A DNA stretch of 64,000 nucleotides from Alitta virens (GCA_932294295.1 OW028576.1:45424247-45488246); one strand, 5' to 3'; counted from the first letter of the stretch, positions 40,401 to 49,334 are shown. Numbers and translations: made by a program. The notes: generated by a model not told the origin, from the sequence alone.

Positions 40401-43004
40401 AGAAGTTAAGCAATGGACTAGAATGTCTAAAACTCAAAAACTGTCTGCGATGTTGTACTAATCAATAGTAAGTAAAATCTTTTTCACAAATAGGCCTATA
40501 TTACGTTTTCCAGGTTCACAACAAATCCTTACCTGTAGTTTTCTTTGATTAATATCTTGAATACCGAACTGATTTGTACACAACGGAATCACCATTTTTG
40601 TGCTCCTCAATTGAAATACGTAAATTTCGACATCATCAACGCATATTGGTGGAACCTGCAAACAGCGTAATAAATTTCACATTCAATTTTAAAACAATAG
40701 GATTTACATTAGTTAAAAATATGTAAGAATAAATTGAAAAATAAAAACATTTAACATTCTACAGTCAGCTACAACTAAATAGTTGTTGACATGATATGAT
40801 AATGCAAAAAGACACAGCCGCTGTGTAGTTTAGGACAGTATTGGGCAGGTCTAAATCCCTTTTGGATACTGTCCTGCCTAAAAACAGTTTTGGACACTAC
40901 AAAACCTAACTCCATTAGGCACTGCACTTTTTTTTAATAAGTTGCAGATGTTGACTCATAGAAGAAAACTACCACAACAAATTCCACACACAGATTTTAC
41001 AACATCCCAGTAGACTTCATAAAGTCCTTGGATGCATACACTATTTAAAACAATTGTATGTTCCTGATCGTTTTTAAACAATCTGTTTTTTTTCATACTT
41101 CCTTTTATTATATTTAAATTTAAACCTGTGTTACAGAAGCACAACCACTTTTGACAAATAACAACAAAACTATTCATCTCTTCTGGTCTCATGATGGCAC
41201 AGGGAGATTAATGCCATGCGATAATGTTAATGCCATGCAATAATGTATAAATATATCCCCTGGGCCTTTACTTATGACATACAGTGAATTTTAGAATTTT
41301 GAAGTGCCCACGAGAACGACACATAACTCCCCAGGTCCATGGCCCGTAAAGACAACTACAATCAGTGCAATACCTTCAATGATTCAGATTGGGCCACTGG
41401 TTCATCACTTTGTCCATCTCCAGTCCCCTCAGGAACCTCATGGTGATGGTCACCTGAGAATGGATATAAAACCATGTTAATGTTCTTAATTACACAGTAA
41501 AACTTTGGCTTCTCCATTATACATCAAATTTTTGTTCACTTAATTGTGACTATTGCATTTAGAACTAAAGCCATTGTTAACATTTTATACAATCTGAAAA
41601 CTATTAAAACACGAAAGAAAGAAGAGTGCAGGCACGCTGACTTGGCTTCTCATTATTGCCTAAGACTACGGCACTGGATCCTGATACATTTAAGGATGCA
41701 GAATCAAGTTAAGACACTGGAGTACAGATCCCTAGATGGCCACTGGCCAAAATATTTCAGTAAATAAAACAATTTTACAACCACATAGCAGATCAGACCT
41801 TTAATGAGATAAAACTTATAATAATTTAAATAGTAAATTTTTGTGTTGATTAATAATAATTGTCCAATATATGGTTAATTTGTAGCAAAATAGTGAGACT
41901 AGACACAATGTAGCATTTATTACTCAAGACACAAACATTGTCTGAAAACTCTTGCAAGTTTTGAGTCTTTGCATCAAAATGATGGGATAGATAGATTAAA
42001 AGTTCTGACAGTAAAAATACTTTTAATGTATTGTTTATCTTGGAAAAGATAATCAATAATTTAAAGTTTGATCATATATTATTGATACAATTTCTCTGAA
42101 GACAAGACAATGAGCACAAAAATGTTATATTAGGCTGAATTTATTGGATTATGATTTAAGAGATCGACTAATAATAATAATTTTTTTTTAAACACTGACA
42201 ACAGCTTAAAAATATTTACAGGAATAAAATATATTTAATACAGAATTAAAATATATTTAATACAGAATTGTTCTGTAGATCAGTGAATATTTTCAAACAT
42301 ATTTGCTTGAGTGGGGGAATAAATAATATTTACCAATCTGTTTACTGGTTTCATGTCTACAGATTTCAGTTATTTCATCAAGTTGGTAGCTGAATTATAA
42401 AGCTGGTTGAACTTGGTAGTTCTATCAATTTATTGATTGGCAATAGAAAAGAGTGAAAAAATCAATGCCGTATTTTACAACTCTGTTTGCCATGCAGGTA
42501 GTAATTGTAGACCTAATTGGAGTTGTAAAACCATGTGCAACTTTGTTTAGAGGGGGAAAAATCAGGACGTTAATAAAAATGCATTATTTCACCAATAATT
42601 TAAAGAAATATACAATAATTAAAGCATTGCTTTTCTGCTCCAATTAAGTACTCTATGGTTAGAGTGAACAAATAACTGATAATAAGCAACTTTATTTTCC
42701 AGCATTTTGTTACACTATTATTATATAAGTTGATCTACGTGATATTACTCACATCTATTAAAATGGCATCAAAGTATAATTTTAGTATATATCAAACCTC
42801 CTGTGGCCTCTCATGCACATTGCATCATCATATTATTATTTTAATATGTTCATCAACAATAATAGCTACTTCTTTCCTCTTCTACTGAATCTTACCATCA
42901 CTATCAGGAAATACTGTTTCGTTTGCTTTGTTGTTGTTGTTCTTCTTCTTGGGATACTTCTTGTAAACCCAAGGGATCTTTTTTTTTCGTGGCAAATTAT
43001 CCAT
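25427..43004 (-). CDS. KDZ-type transposase gene, 15 exons, 837 residues
   Basis: Exons (high to low): 43004-42896, 41453-41374, 40655-40533, 39324-39186, 38736-38650, 38398-38346, 37277-36860, 36463-36328, 35932-35747, 35000-34908, 34281-34020, 33826-33463, 32907-32824, 25994-25872, 25683-25427. All phases join with no stop. The lysine-rich N-terminus (PRKKK, YPKKK) looks like a nuclear signal. A SWIM finger follows (C128-x-C130 ... C156-x-H158), then further pairs (CCHSC, ICSCG, KCGSC, CCPLCG). The transposase core has FDGMTLAFRK (Asp ~448), CPHGVCYGFDIM...ESP, VIYDNSCHLH (Asp ~719), FVVDRFHWFNHTGCSRGYN and NSQVAEQ (Glu ~775), in the KDZ order. The family cuts and pastes DNA with an RNase H-fold core. 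Intact splicing and catalytic residues suggest an active or domesticated gene. Transcription converges on the Ulp1-like gene, with 363 bases between the stops. Confidence 0.85.
26781..27068 (+). promoter_or_regulatory. 5' leader / likely promoter of the YR retrotransposon
   Basis: The segment is less AT-rich than its surroundings. It holds an E-box CACGTG (in ATCACGTGAT, ~26823) and CCGCCATCTT (~26855, a reverse YY1-type motif) before the first Kozak-like ATG at 27069. The frame is open from 26775, but I prefer 27069 because the hydrolase fold starts directly after it. Confidence 0.4.
27069..27704 (+). CDS. SGNH/GDSL-type hydrolase ORF of the retrotransposon
   Basis: 211 codons from ATGGCG (start chosen for its context, ACAACAATGG, and for the fold beginning at once). 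SGNH blocks are visible: LGHSFIQG (block I, nucleophile Ser in GHS instead of GDS), a Gly in block II (GQRGA), ELGTNDLA (block III, GTND) and TLDGIHPN (block V Asp and His). The family hydrolyses esters or similar acyl bonds. Hydrolase ORFs of this kind are known from some Ngaro-type and CR1-type retroelements, where their role is unclear. It precedes gag with about 700 bases of hairpin-rich DNA between. Confidence 0.85.
   Translation: MADDSLVVLGHSFIQGTYQHLLGPNQQLTSSSLARKLNLEKLLGRVFMSGQRGAKACETAQNYFTLPSSLLNRVQPRYAILELGTNDLASGADPLQVATSIIDIANKLVSDYGVQQVTVCQLLNRWSAITNLTPTQFSQLVFTTNQYLKNMCEGDHSLIYHVHQGFWADTAMTWTLDGIHPNSRKGRKLYIKSLRRAVFQAITRAKKPKVL
27713..28296. repeat. Array of ~14 short hairpins CTGTC-N6-GACAG
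   Basis: About 14 copies of a 5-bp stem hairpin lie between the hydrolase and gag ORFs. Five copies with loop ATTCTA repeat at exactly 27 bp (27851, 27878, 27905, 27932, 27959). Later copies with loop TTTCTT or close variants repeat at ~33 bp (28055-28260). The linkers differ (CATTTAGCTTC against AAATTATGATTTATTC), but both arms are kept. An 88-codon open frame over the later copies is a by-product of the repeat. Confidence 0.9.
28422..29570 (+). CDS. Gag-like protein of the YR retrotransposon
   Basis: 382 codons. The N-terminus is proline/arginine-rich and acidic (DSDSDNDND), followed by a glutamine-rich segment, a globular central part (~150-290) and a cysteine/histidine region near 310-350: CFAYHKEGVRC, then CTYKHACYKCGKGH and FNKC, a CCHC-like nucleocapsid knuckle. 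The tail is basic and histidine/lysine-rich. This is the expected first structural ORF of a DIRS/Ngaro element, probably binding its RNA. The last codons overlap the RT frame, so Pol expression needs a frame change or separate initiation. Confidence 0.85.
   Translation: MPKVTAKSGRPARQSRPPARLRDSDSDNDNDDTTRAPPPQDATPMQDVVLTAVATKQKMLEQQQQIFATTLTFLQASLQTLAGQVHQTASLPIPISPLPQCAPSTSRQDCSAASVSQASDAMETLPGEFPMHNSFLQDRPIVATAAPIGTTIRQSIKLKIWEHKFVDFQDLLDPDRVPDYTLKVMDTADQPQLSVCHKKAKDLSSTDWSAAMDIYMALYIQKYPAEATAILSYSQFIKNLMRLGANWLLYDNKYRTTREFNKCSWLTVRTDLEREAFLVRSDDRTKKPFRGQAQQDNSFARVPPGYCFAYHKEGVRCTNQRCTYKHACYKCGKGHPAFNKCNIGNTTYKSDRKHKHKHDNDFSDDDHRKSQASKPSKHRSSR
29236..31122 (+). CDS. Reverse transcriptase-RNase H of the YR retrotransposon
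   Basis: The frame is open from 29236, but true Pol sequence starts near 29545 (VNIAALDKYLQSYP), because the earlier part lies under gag. RT blocks: ALIPKK, KADIADAFRI (catalytic Asp, ~29990), CMGAASSC, VLDDFLF (catalytic Asp pair, ~30181; first position Leu, as in the DIRS group), FLGLELD. RNase H follows: CSDSSKAGYG (~30670), ILELYPI (Glu), FFTDNIAVV (Asp), CDSLSR. It has no aspartic protease and no integrase. Pol is in the +1 frame relative to gag, and its stop is 29 bases before the next ATG of the recombinase. Confidence 0.93.
   Translation: MNERLFWSDPTTGRRSPFVDRPSRTTPSPGFHLGTASPTTRKAFVAPTKGALTSTLAISAARDTPPLTSATSATRPTRVTASTNTSMTTTFRTTTTASPRLPSPVNIAALDKYLQSYPDKQTIISGFSGGFRLGFQGPQTSLVSKNSDSIVKYHDIVQQKLHAELKLNRISGPFLSPPLPNFKTSPLALIPKKTPGKYRLIHNLSFPYDNQSVNYNIPSELTSVKYQTLNDAIHLIQLHSPNAYLAKADIADAFRIIPLHPDHYNLLGFRFDGKYYYDKMLCMGAASSCRIFEQFSDAIIWILKHKFSMTSVVKVLDDFLFIQPSFERCKRDLHTFLHLCTQLSVPIAQNKTEGPSHILTFLGLELDSVAMEARLPLDKLTTYSQDVQNVLTLSKITLRDIKSIIGKLQFTTRVIPAGRAFLRRLHNLTIGVNKPYYYLRLTRTAKLDLAMWLDFMSKYNGVTMISRTNHSPLLTTTFCSDSSKAGYGITYQSQWMSGLWPAEWQDLNIVILELYPIFIAIAMFADNLINSHVTFFTDNIAVVEIVNKQSSKCNITMQIIQPLVLVLLRANIVLCCKHIPGVNNLLCDSLSRQNHTDNLLRKYGMQRRPTAIPQHLLPQNFSLDLDSS
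31152..32006 (+). CDS. Tyrosine recombinase of the YR retrotransposon
   Basis: 284 codons. An N-terminal SAM-like core-binding part (TIRTYVSAISFVHKL) precedes the catalytic part: HACLRAGEVV (first Arg), SYKHSKHH (probable Lys), NTHSFRVGRAT (His-x-x-Arg), SAGRWKSDAF (Trp in the His/Trp position) and KGYIR (Tyr nucleophile, codon ~31971). All six expected positions are filled, so activity is plausible. It integrates circular cDNA without making target duplications. It lies in a different frame from Pol and is probably translated by reinitiation or from a separate message. Confidence 0.93.
   Translation: MYQHHWESFHQFTNSTLLRHSPLPATPNTISLFVVHLHQRGLKYRTIRTYVSAISFVHKLHQYNDPAASFLVTKALQGVSNIRPSAPADKLLPIDRHILHRLVDAITFCAQSNYESQLWKAIYLITFHACLRAGEVVVSSNPQHTLQCHQLQVCPTHLQINFVSYKHSKHHTPSLTVQAVPDIPYCPVLAVRSYLSLRCIAPGPVFLHYNQSPVTRLQFSHFLRLTLSMAGLPEYKYNTHSFRVGRATQLAQDNHADQTIRSAGRWKSDAFKGYIRSSNITLPQ
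32039..32374. repeat. 3' array of the palindromic word CCATGTATATGG
   Basis: Six copies of CTCCATGTATATGGGTG (one degraded) start at about 32041, 32095, 32171, 32228, 32276 and 32350. Linkers are 40-60 bases and unlike each other, apart from a recurring CATCNAACCATCAAC-like word. CCAT and ATGG pair around GTAT, so each copy can form a small stem. The array follows the recombinase stop directly. Short open frames here come from the repeats. Confidence 0.85.
38018..38076. repeat. (CT)n-rich microsatellite
   Basis: CTCTCTCTGCT-type tandem in an intron of the KDZ gene. Confidence 0.95.
38650..39324 (-). other. SWIM-type zinc finger split over two exons
   Basis: WYCSC in exon 39324-39186 and ECIH in exon 38736-38650 give the SWIM signature C-x-C ... 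C-x-H across the intron. SWIM fingers are typical DNA- or protein-binding parts of MULE and KDZ/Zisupton-class transposases. This supports the family assignment independently of the catalytic blocks. Confidence 0.75.
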
Positions 43005-43019
43005 ATTTACGCAATAGGG

Positions 43020-43860
43020 ATACCTGCAAAATAAAATATTTTGTCTTAATTTATATGATTAAGTTGACACATTTAATGAATGATAAAAAAAAAATTGTGA
43101 TTCATAAATATAAAAGGGACGGATCTTGCCGTTATGTCCATTTGTTGACAAGAAGCGCAACACCTTAAATGAGGCAACAAATGACAATGGTTCATTGACA
43201 ATTAAAATCGCAGTTGTTCAACAATTTACTGTAGTTTATTCATGCCAATCATGGTGAAAAATTGATGCTTTCTGGCCAGTTGCAAAGTAATACTAATAGA
43301 CGTAAAAAAATAAATAAATAAGGAAATATATGAATGATCATTACATAATTCACGTTATTCGGTAGGAATGTCATGATAGTAGACTGCTATTAATAAGTGA
43401 CTAAGTTTTTAAGTTAAAAAGGAAAAAGTAATTTAAATAGGATTTCATGTAATAAATCAATTTGTCTGACCGCCCTTGCAATTTGTTGCTTAAAATACCT
43501 CACAAAGTCACGTGACCCTAGCAACCTGATTCTGATTCGACAACAAGAAAGATCTAAAATAAACTAATAACGAGGTGCGTCTTAAAACTAATTTTTCAAA
43601 GACTTATAAATTAAGTTACGTATTACAAATGGTCTCCGTCAAAACTATACCTACCACGGATTTGTCACAACTCATCATGATGTGTTGGTCTAACTCACAG
43701 GTAGTATGTTTATTGAACAAATAGAGATTTTTGACATTGATGTCAATATTTTCATAATGATGGTTAAAACAATAAACATACATGGCAATCAGCATTGGCT
43801 GTAGGCCCTCATAATAAATCTCCATATTGATTTTTTGTTCATATTTGGAGTTATACATTT
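43020..43860 (-). other. Upstream region of the KDZ gene with a possible 5' exon (43655-43858)
   Basis: A minus-strand open frame of 68 codons from ATG at 43858 to a good GTAGGT donor at 43654 could be a leader exon or upstream ORF. Splicing it to the acceptor at about 43022 (TTTTGCAG) would run into TAA before the KDZ ATG. It is therefore either 5' UTR or unrelated. I do not recognise the peptide. Confidence 0.3.
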
Positions 43861-44141
43861 TGGCAGCATGATAAAATGGCCAAATGCTAAGTGGATCTTA
43901 GCAGCTGCCAGATGACTACAGTCCTTAGACATTTGTTAGATGCATGCCGACGTTCTGCCATAGGCTATAAAACTATTTCACGAAGGCATGGAAATAATTA
44001 TACCTCAAATCTGTAAGGTAGCAGCAGTGACAGTTCGATCCGAAGGTGGCAAACGCACTTATTCCCTACATCCGGTTGACTCCCCGGTGGACTCTGCAAA
44101 ACGACGACAAATAATACCTCGCAGGTAGGGGCTGCCATTAG

Positions 44142-44205
44142 CCGGGAGGGATTCCTCCCGGTAGCATGCGTGCGCATCCTAGGCTTTAACATTGGAAAAG
44201 CCTAG
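44142..44205. promoter_or_regulatory. Two perfect short inverted repeats upstream of the KDZ gene
   Basis: CCGGGAGG (44142-44149) pairs with CCTCCCGG (44154-44161) around GATT. CTAGGCTTT (44179-44187) pairs with AAAGCCTAG (44197-44205) around nine bases. Between them lies ATGCGTGCGCAT, close to the NRF1 site. The region is richer in GC than its surroundings, 1.1 kb upstream of the KDZ ATG. It may be the promoter or the end of an inserted element. Confidence 0.4.
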
Positions 44206-44507
44206 ACCGGAACGTGATCCCCAGTCTAAAAATAGCACAGCCAATCAGAAAATTCAGTTCTTGGCCAATCAGCCATCCGGGAAAGGTAGAGGCGACCTGC
44301 CTATCGCGTTCACGCTTAGGCAGGTCCCAGCCAATTAGATGACTACATGTTAGGAAACCCACAAGGGGGAACGCAAGTCGAGTAGCACGTAATGCAATGA
44401 CGCCTGCTGGCAGGAGTGTGCACCTTTGAGTAGCTGGTATATCCCAGACTAGTGTTCAGGACATCGCTTAGAAATATCAACAGGCGGCGTTCACTACTCT
44501 TTAGTGT

Positions 44508-45000
44508 CTTCTATTATAGTCCCTTTATAGCCCCAATAGAGAGGTGGCTATTGACTAATATATGTCGGACATAATACGAAGTTCCTTTAGTATATATATA
44601 TATAGCAAGAGGAAACTTTGGTCAATCTTCTATTATAGTCCCTATGCAGCCACCATTTCGTAGCCTTGCAATGTTCCATAGAGAGGTGGCTATTTAGTGA
44701 CTAATATATATCGGACATAATACAAATTTTCTGTATTATAAAGCAAGAAGAAACTTTGGTCAATCTTCTATTATAGTCCCTTTGTAGCCACCATTTTGTA
44801 GCCTTGCAATGCTAATGTTCCATAGAGAGGTGGCTATTTAGTGACTAATATATACCGGACATAATACAAAGTTGCTGTATTATATAGCAAGAGAAAACTT
44901 TGGTCAATCTCCTATTATAGTCCTTTTGTAGCCACCATTTCATACCATTACAATGCTAATCTTCCATAGAGAGGTGGCTATTTAGTGACTATAATACATA
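44508..45000. repeat. ~140-bp tandem repeat, four copies
   Basis: Copies begin at about 44508, 44627, 44766 and 44908 with TCTATTATAGTCC. They share CCATAGAGAGGTGGCTAT and CGGACATAATAC. The first copy lacks ~20 bases. The third-to-fourth spacing is ~142 bp. No coding potential. Confidence 0.9.
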
Positions 45001-45159
45001 GATCTACCTATAAAAAAACAATAGACCATAAATACCATTATGAGCTATATTATATTAAATAAAAACCCCTAAGAATGTTAAGAGGGCGATGGGATTGATG
45101 GGGGTAAAGTAAAAAAAAAGGGGTTTGTATTTTTTGGGGGGAAATGTAAGTAAAATAGT

Positions 45160-45320
45160 GAATAACAGCCACTGTGACATCATAATTATGACGTCAGTTA
45201 TGTAACTAATCCTGTTGTTTACGGCATTATGACGTAAACACCATGTGACATGAGTATGATGTCATAATGGTGCAAATGACATAATATCAATGATGTAGTA
45301 GGCAATTGATGATGTCACAT
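45160..45320. promoter_or_regulatory. Cluster of TGACGTCA/TGATGTCA-like words
   Basis: Within about 150 bases the words TGACATCA, TGACGTCA, TGACGTAA, TGATGTCA and TGATGTCAC occur, most differing from the CRE palindrome at one or two positions. This could be a bZIP (CREB/ATF) binding cluster or a simple-sequence drift of an ATGA-rich tract. Confidence 0.35.
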
Positions 45321-45339
45321 TGGCAGGCCCCATTTAACC

Positions 45340-45870
45340 CCATAATTCCCATGCGGGACTCCCATTTGGGCATGGCTGGACTCGGAGGAGTTACAGGAAA
45401 TGTTGGAATTAGATAGGAATTGAAGGACCTCATGGGACCCATATGGAAATAGGGGAGTTATTAAGGATGTAAAGGAATTGCAGGATTTATTGGGCATCAT
45501 AGGGACTTATTGATCTAACAGAGATTATTTAGGACTTCGTGGAATTATTGAGGACATACAGGAATTATGGGGACCCAGAAGGGCTTCTAGGGAATTGCGG
45601 AATTATTCAGGACTTACGGGAATTATGGGGACCCAGAAGGGCTTCTAGGGAATTGTGGAATTATTCAGGACTTACGGGAATTATGGGGACCCAGAAGGGC
45701 TTATCGGGAATTGCGGAATTATTCGGGACCCACTAGAATTATGGGAATTGTGGTACACCACAGGGACTTATGGGATTTACGGTAATTATGTAGGACTTTT
45801 CGGAACTTGTAAGGATGTAAGGGAAATATAACCCACTATGGGACCTAGAAGGAGCTTATTTGGAATAGTC
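45340..45870. repeat. G-rich minisatellite with a 58-bp unit
   Basis: GGAATTATGGGGACCCAGAA begins a 58-bp unit repeated about three times at 45560-45740 with one or two changes per copy. Flanking DNA back to 45340 and on to 45870 has looser GGAATT/GGGAC words of the same kind. A 65-codon open frame over it (45539-45736) is a repeat artefact. Confidence 0.8.
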
Positions 45871-46646
45871 GGACTCGTGGGTTTTATGGGAATTAGCTAA
45901 TTCTATTCCAGATACATCTTCAACACAAAAACGTGAATCTGCCAATAATATAGCTCACACGTTTAATACAGCCAATCAATTGTTGGCTCAGATTTAGCAA
46001 GGCTGGCATGAAGACCCAATTACTAGTAAGTACACAGGGGTCACTAACCTGGTGATATAGACTTTCCCATAGAGTGTAATGCATGTAGGGTATTGATCCC
46101 GAGATGTTAAGTTGCCAGGCTTCATACAAGCCAATGGCATTGGCTAACTGAAGACATTACTTATTTGCGACATCGCTATTTTGTCAAAATCGATTTGGAA
46201 TTCTCCAAACCATATCATCAGACTCTTGCTCTTGGCAAGAAATAAAACAAGAAAATAATTTGTAGTTCAAAATTTATTATAATCTGAAACAGTATAGCCT
46301 CAAATCCAATACAGGTAAGTGGATTCAGAATTATTTTCACTTGAGGTTACACAAATATTATTCCAATACAAAAATATGATTATTTATTGTCACATCATCC
46401 AGTAAGTAAATTTGCAAATTATGTCAGCAGCACATATATCATTCCTTCTGGTATTTTTTAACAGTGTGACAATACATAATGTTATTACAATAATAATAAC
46501 TTGACTAGTACAAAACTATACGAGTACTGATTAGTAAGTTTGCTTATATAGGCCTACATTGAAATAAATAGTCCCTGAACAGGCAACAAGAAGTTACAAA
46601 GCTTAAGTCTGTTAGATTTGTTTTCTTCTACTAAAAACGGAATTGA

Positions 46647-46873
46647 TGAGTCACACTCTTATATGTCCTATTACAGCTTTTCTATCCCATGATGACTCAT
46701 AAGGTAGGAGTCTTCTATCACTAGAAGGCAAGTGGTGTCACTGTAGCTGAACTTTGTCCTCAATGACAAGCTTCAGTGAATACAGGATTATCCATTGCCA
46801 TGAATGTCTGTATGAGTCATCAAGGGAGCTTAAACCTCTACAAAATATAGTTCTATGTATCAACAATGACTCA
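46647..46873. promoter_or_regulatory. Four exact AP-1/TRE heptamers
   Basis: TGAGTCA (46647), TGACTCA (46693), TGAGTCA (46813) and TGACTCA (46867) lie within 230 bases. A given position matches about once in 8 kb by chance, so four in this span is a strong local excess. This suggests a bZIP-bound (Jun/Fos/Nrf-like) element. No neighbouring gene start is identified. Confidence 0.5.
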
Positions 46874-47430
46874 TCAAGTGCAATTTTTTACTTTACAAGT
46901 GAATTAAAGTTTACATATCAATTTTGAGTTATACAATACACCACTTTTATATTCTTGGCAACTAGTTCTTTGGCATCTTCACAATGCGTAATATATGCAC
47001 TATACAACACAATAAGATACAACAAGGCAGTTAAAAAACCTCACATTGAAGTATTTCACATCCAGAACTTTATCCAACGACACAAGCTGAAGAAGTCAGT
47101 GTGATACAGACAAACTCTATAAAATACATTACCTAAGTAAGCTATTTGACAAAATATGATGCTTTGAAAAACTGTACAATACAAGTACTCTTTTCACCAA
47201 AAACTAATTCATTACAGACAGTAGCCTACTACTTTTGAAAGATGATTGCTAGGCCAATACAATAGTTCATCTAGTATAATGTGAATGACCCACACACACT
47301 GCATAATGTCTTATAGAACAAACATTTATCTATGAGAAGATATTGTGAATAAAAAAAAAGTACAATGTTTGCAAAACTTTTTCAACTACTCCAGTGAGTT
47401 AATGTACACTTGCTCTGATTATTTATTTCG

Positions 47431-47503
47431 TGACGTCACCAGTGGCCTGCAGGATTTGTCTGCACAGGCAAGCTCCAGCCAGCCAGTGAACAACGTGACG
47501 TCA
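47431..47503. promoter_or_regulatory. Two palindromic CREs 65 bp apart
   Basis: CGTGACGTCACC occurs twice (palindromes at 47431-47438 and 47496-47503) with the same flanks on both sides, separated by a GC-richer stretch. This is typical of CREB/ATF-bound promoters. No transcript could be linked to it. Confidence 0.5.
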
Positions 47504-48712
47504 CCACTTTGAGTGGTGTGTATTTTGATCAAAAACAGCCTGACTTTGGAGGTCGCTCTAGCCCATACCGTTATGTTGGTTTAGTAGTCAATTACGACTT
47601 GTATATTTTAATGCTGCAATCGGATTTTACTTAGGACAAACCCATCTCAAGTAACGGGCGTTTGTTTGATGCTAAAAACAGCGTCGCGCTACTGCCATAA
47701 AAATCGGTCACAAAATTGCTGTCCGGCACCTGAACTTTCAAAATTCAGCGCTACCTTATTTATGGATGAATTTTGTTGAAATTCAAGATATTGTTAAAAC
47801 AACACTTAAAGTTTCTTATTTTTATGACACAACTTTGTAACTCTAAAATTAATGGCTGAAAACTCTAATCACAACTTCAGCGTCATTGCACTAAACCTGA
47901 TTTTGAATGCACAATGTTGTGTCATATGTTAAATTAAAGCCAAAATTCTGTAGAAATAGATTCTTATGTTTTAAAATAAGTAACACCTGTTTTAAAGATG
48001 CGCACCTCAATCTTCTGCTGGATATGTGCAACTTCTGAAGAAAAGACCATTTTTGCTTGTCCACAGATGGCGCTCCGGTCGCCTTTGCTGTTTTCTGTTA
48101 TTTTGAGGGTACAGTTCCAGAACTAGCACATATAGTCTACTTTTAAGTTTTATTTATTGAAAATAAGTGTTACATCAATAAAATTGTGCAATATATTATT
48201 TATATGCAAGAACTAAGCATCAAACCTATTTCGTTTTTCCCACAAGGGGGCCAGATGCAGTGAAACTGTAAATTCAGAAAATGTGATTCTCTTTAACTAC
48301 TAGGGCTCTAAAAAAACTATTTAAAAATTGGTAAATGCACCACCACTATGTTTCTAGCCATTTTTTAATCATGCCTCACTCACATGCATTTCAACCAAAA
48401 TTCCTGCTACTGATGTGCTTGGGAGTATTCTCACAAGATATGTATTACTGTAGTTCTATTAATTTATTATAGATACACATCATTATTACTATTAACAAAA
48501 TACAAGAATTTATAGTTTTCTTTTTCATAGGATAAAAAAATTAATTTGGTCAAGTAATTTTTTTTGACAATTGCAATATTGTATATGTCAGAAGTGAAAC
48601 AAACATGTAGATTTACAGCAATTTATTGTACATGATATTGACTTGAGATAATAATAATAAACAAAAGAGGCTGTTAATCATTTTTGAACTGTAAACAATT
48701 GTACAATTAATC

Positions 48713-48908
48713 CAGAGGTGGTGGTGGTGGATTAGGGCTTTACGTCCTGTATTTCTGCACCTGCTAGGCTAATTAAGACAGGCAGGGACCATGGCAATGA
48801 GATGAAGGATGAAACAGCCATCCAACATAGGCTCGACCGGGAATTGAACCCGGGACCAAGTTGTTGGAAGCCCAGCGCGCTACCACTGAGCTAGGCCCCC
48901 CCCCCCCA
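48713..48908 (-). mobile_element. tRNA-derived SINE, minus orientation
   Basis: On the minus strand the element begins after a C/G homopolymer (48897-48908). TAGCTCAGTGGTAGCGCGC is the RNA polymerase III A box and GGTTCAATTCCC the B box, as in a tRNA gene. A tRNA-unrelated body follows (GGATGGCTGTTTCATCC, TCTCATTGCCATGG, CCTGCCTGTC), ending with CAGGACGTAAAGCCCTAATC and a CCA repeat tail. The same family recurs at 55402. Confidence 0.9.
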
Positions 48909-49334
48909 ATTAATCCAGAGACAACAGCAAAGTTTAAGCATTCATACTGACATTTTGCACCATTTTCCGCACCTGTAAAAAATTTACAGACAGCAATATA
49001 TTATTTTTTTTCCATACACGCAGTAGGTCTATAGCTTTTATTTGGGCATGTATATACATGACAGTAGTTTTAATTTTGAAGTAGGCTGTTGTTCATATGA
49101 TTGAGGACAATTGTCCAAATTTAGTTTGGTGTCTTAATTCTTTGCAAGCTAAAAAAAAAAATATTAACAGGATGTATTAATCATCTGAACCGTTCAATGA
49201 TTAACAGAGGCACGTGTGAGCATGTGTAGTCCCTTTTTTATGTCCGTGGTCAGCTAGAGGTATTTGTGTTAGTTTATTTAGAGTGATAAATTTCGATGTT
49301 GTGGCAAAAATCAATGTCACCGAGTGTATCGGCC

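Larger units (their letters stand above)
45900..48712. other. Intergenic DNA with AP-1 and CRE motif clusters, no gene seen
   Basis: No exon chain, RNA gene or transposon ORF was recognised on either strand. Exact 7-mers TGA(C/G)TCA occur at 46647, 46693, 46813 and 46867. Exact TGACGTCA occurs at 47431 and 47496. The rest is AT-rich with short homopolymers. It could contain 3' exons or UTR of the damaged minus-strand gene to the right, whose last exon was not found. Confidence 0.5.

Noticed and set aside
43998..44192. Minus-strand open frame as the first KDZ exon
   Set aside because: No good donor leads to the acceptor before the KDZ ATG, and the peptide is low in recognisable features.
12900..44450. 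Terminal inverted repeats around the protease-transposase pair
   Set aside because: Comparison by eye of the DNA outside both genes gave no convincing inverted match. A computed self-alignment would be needed.
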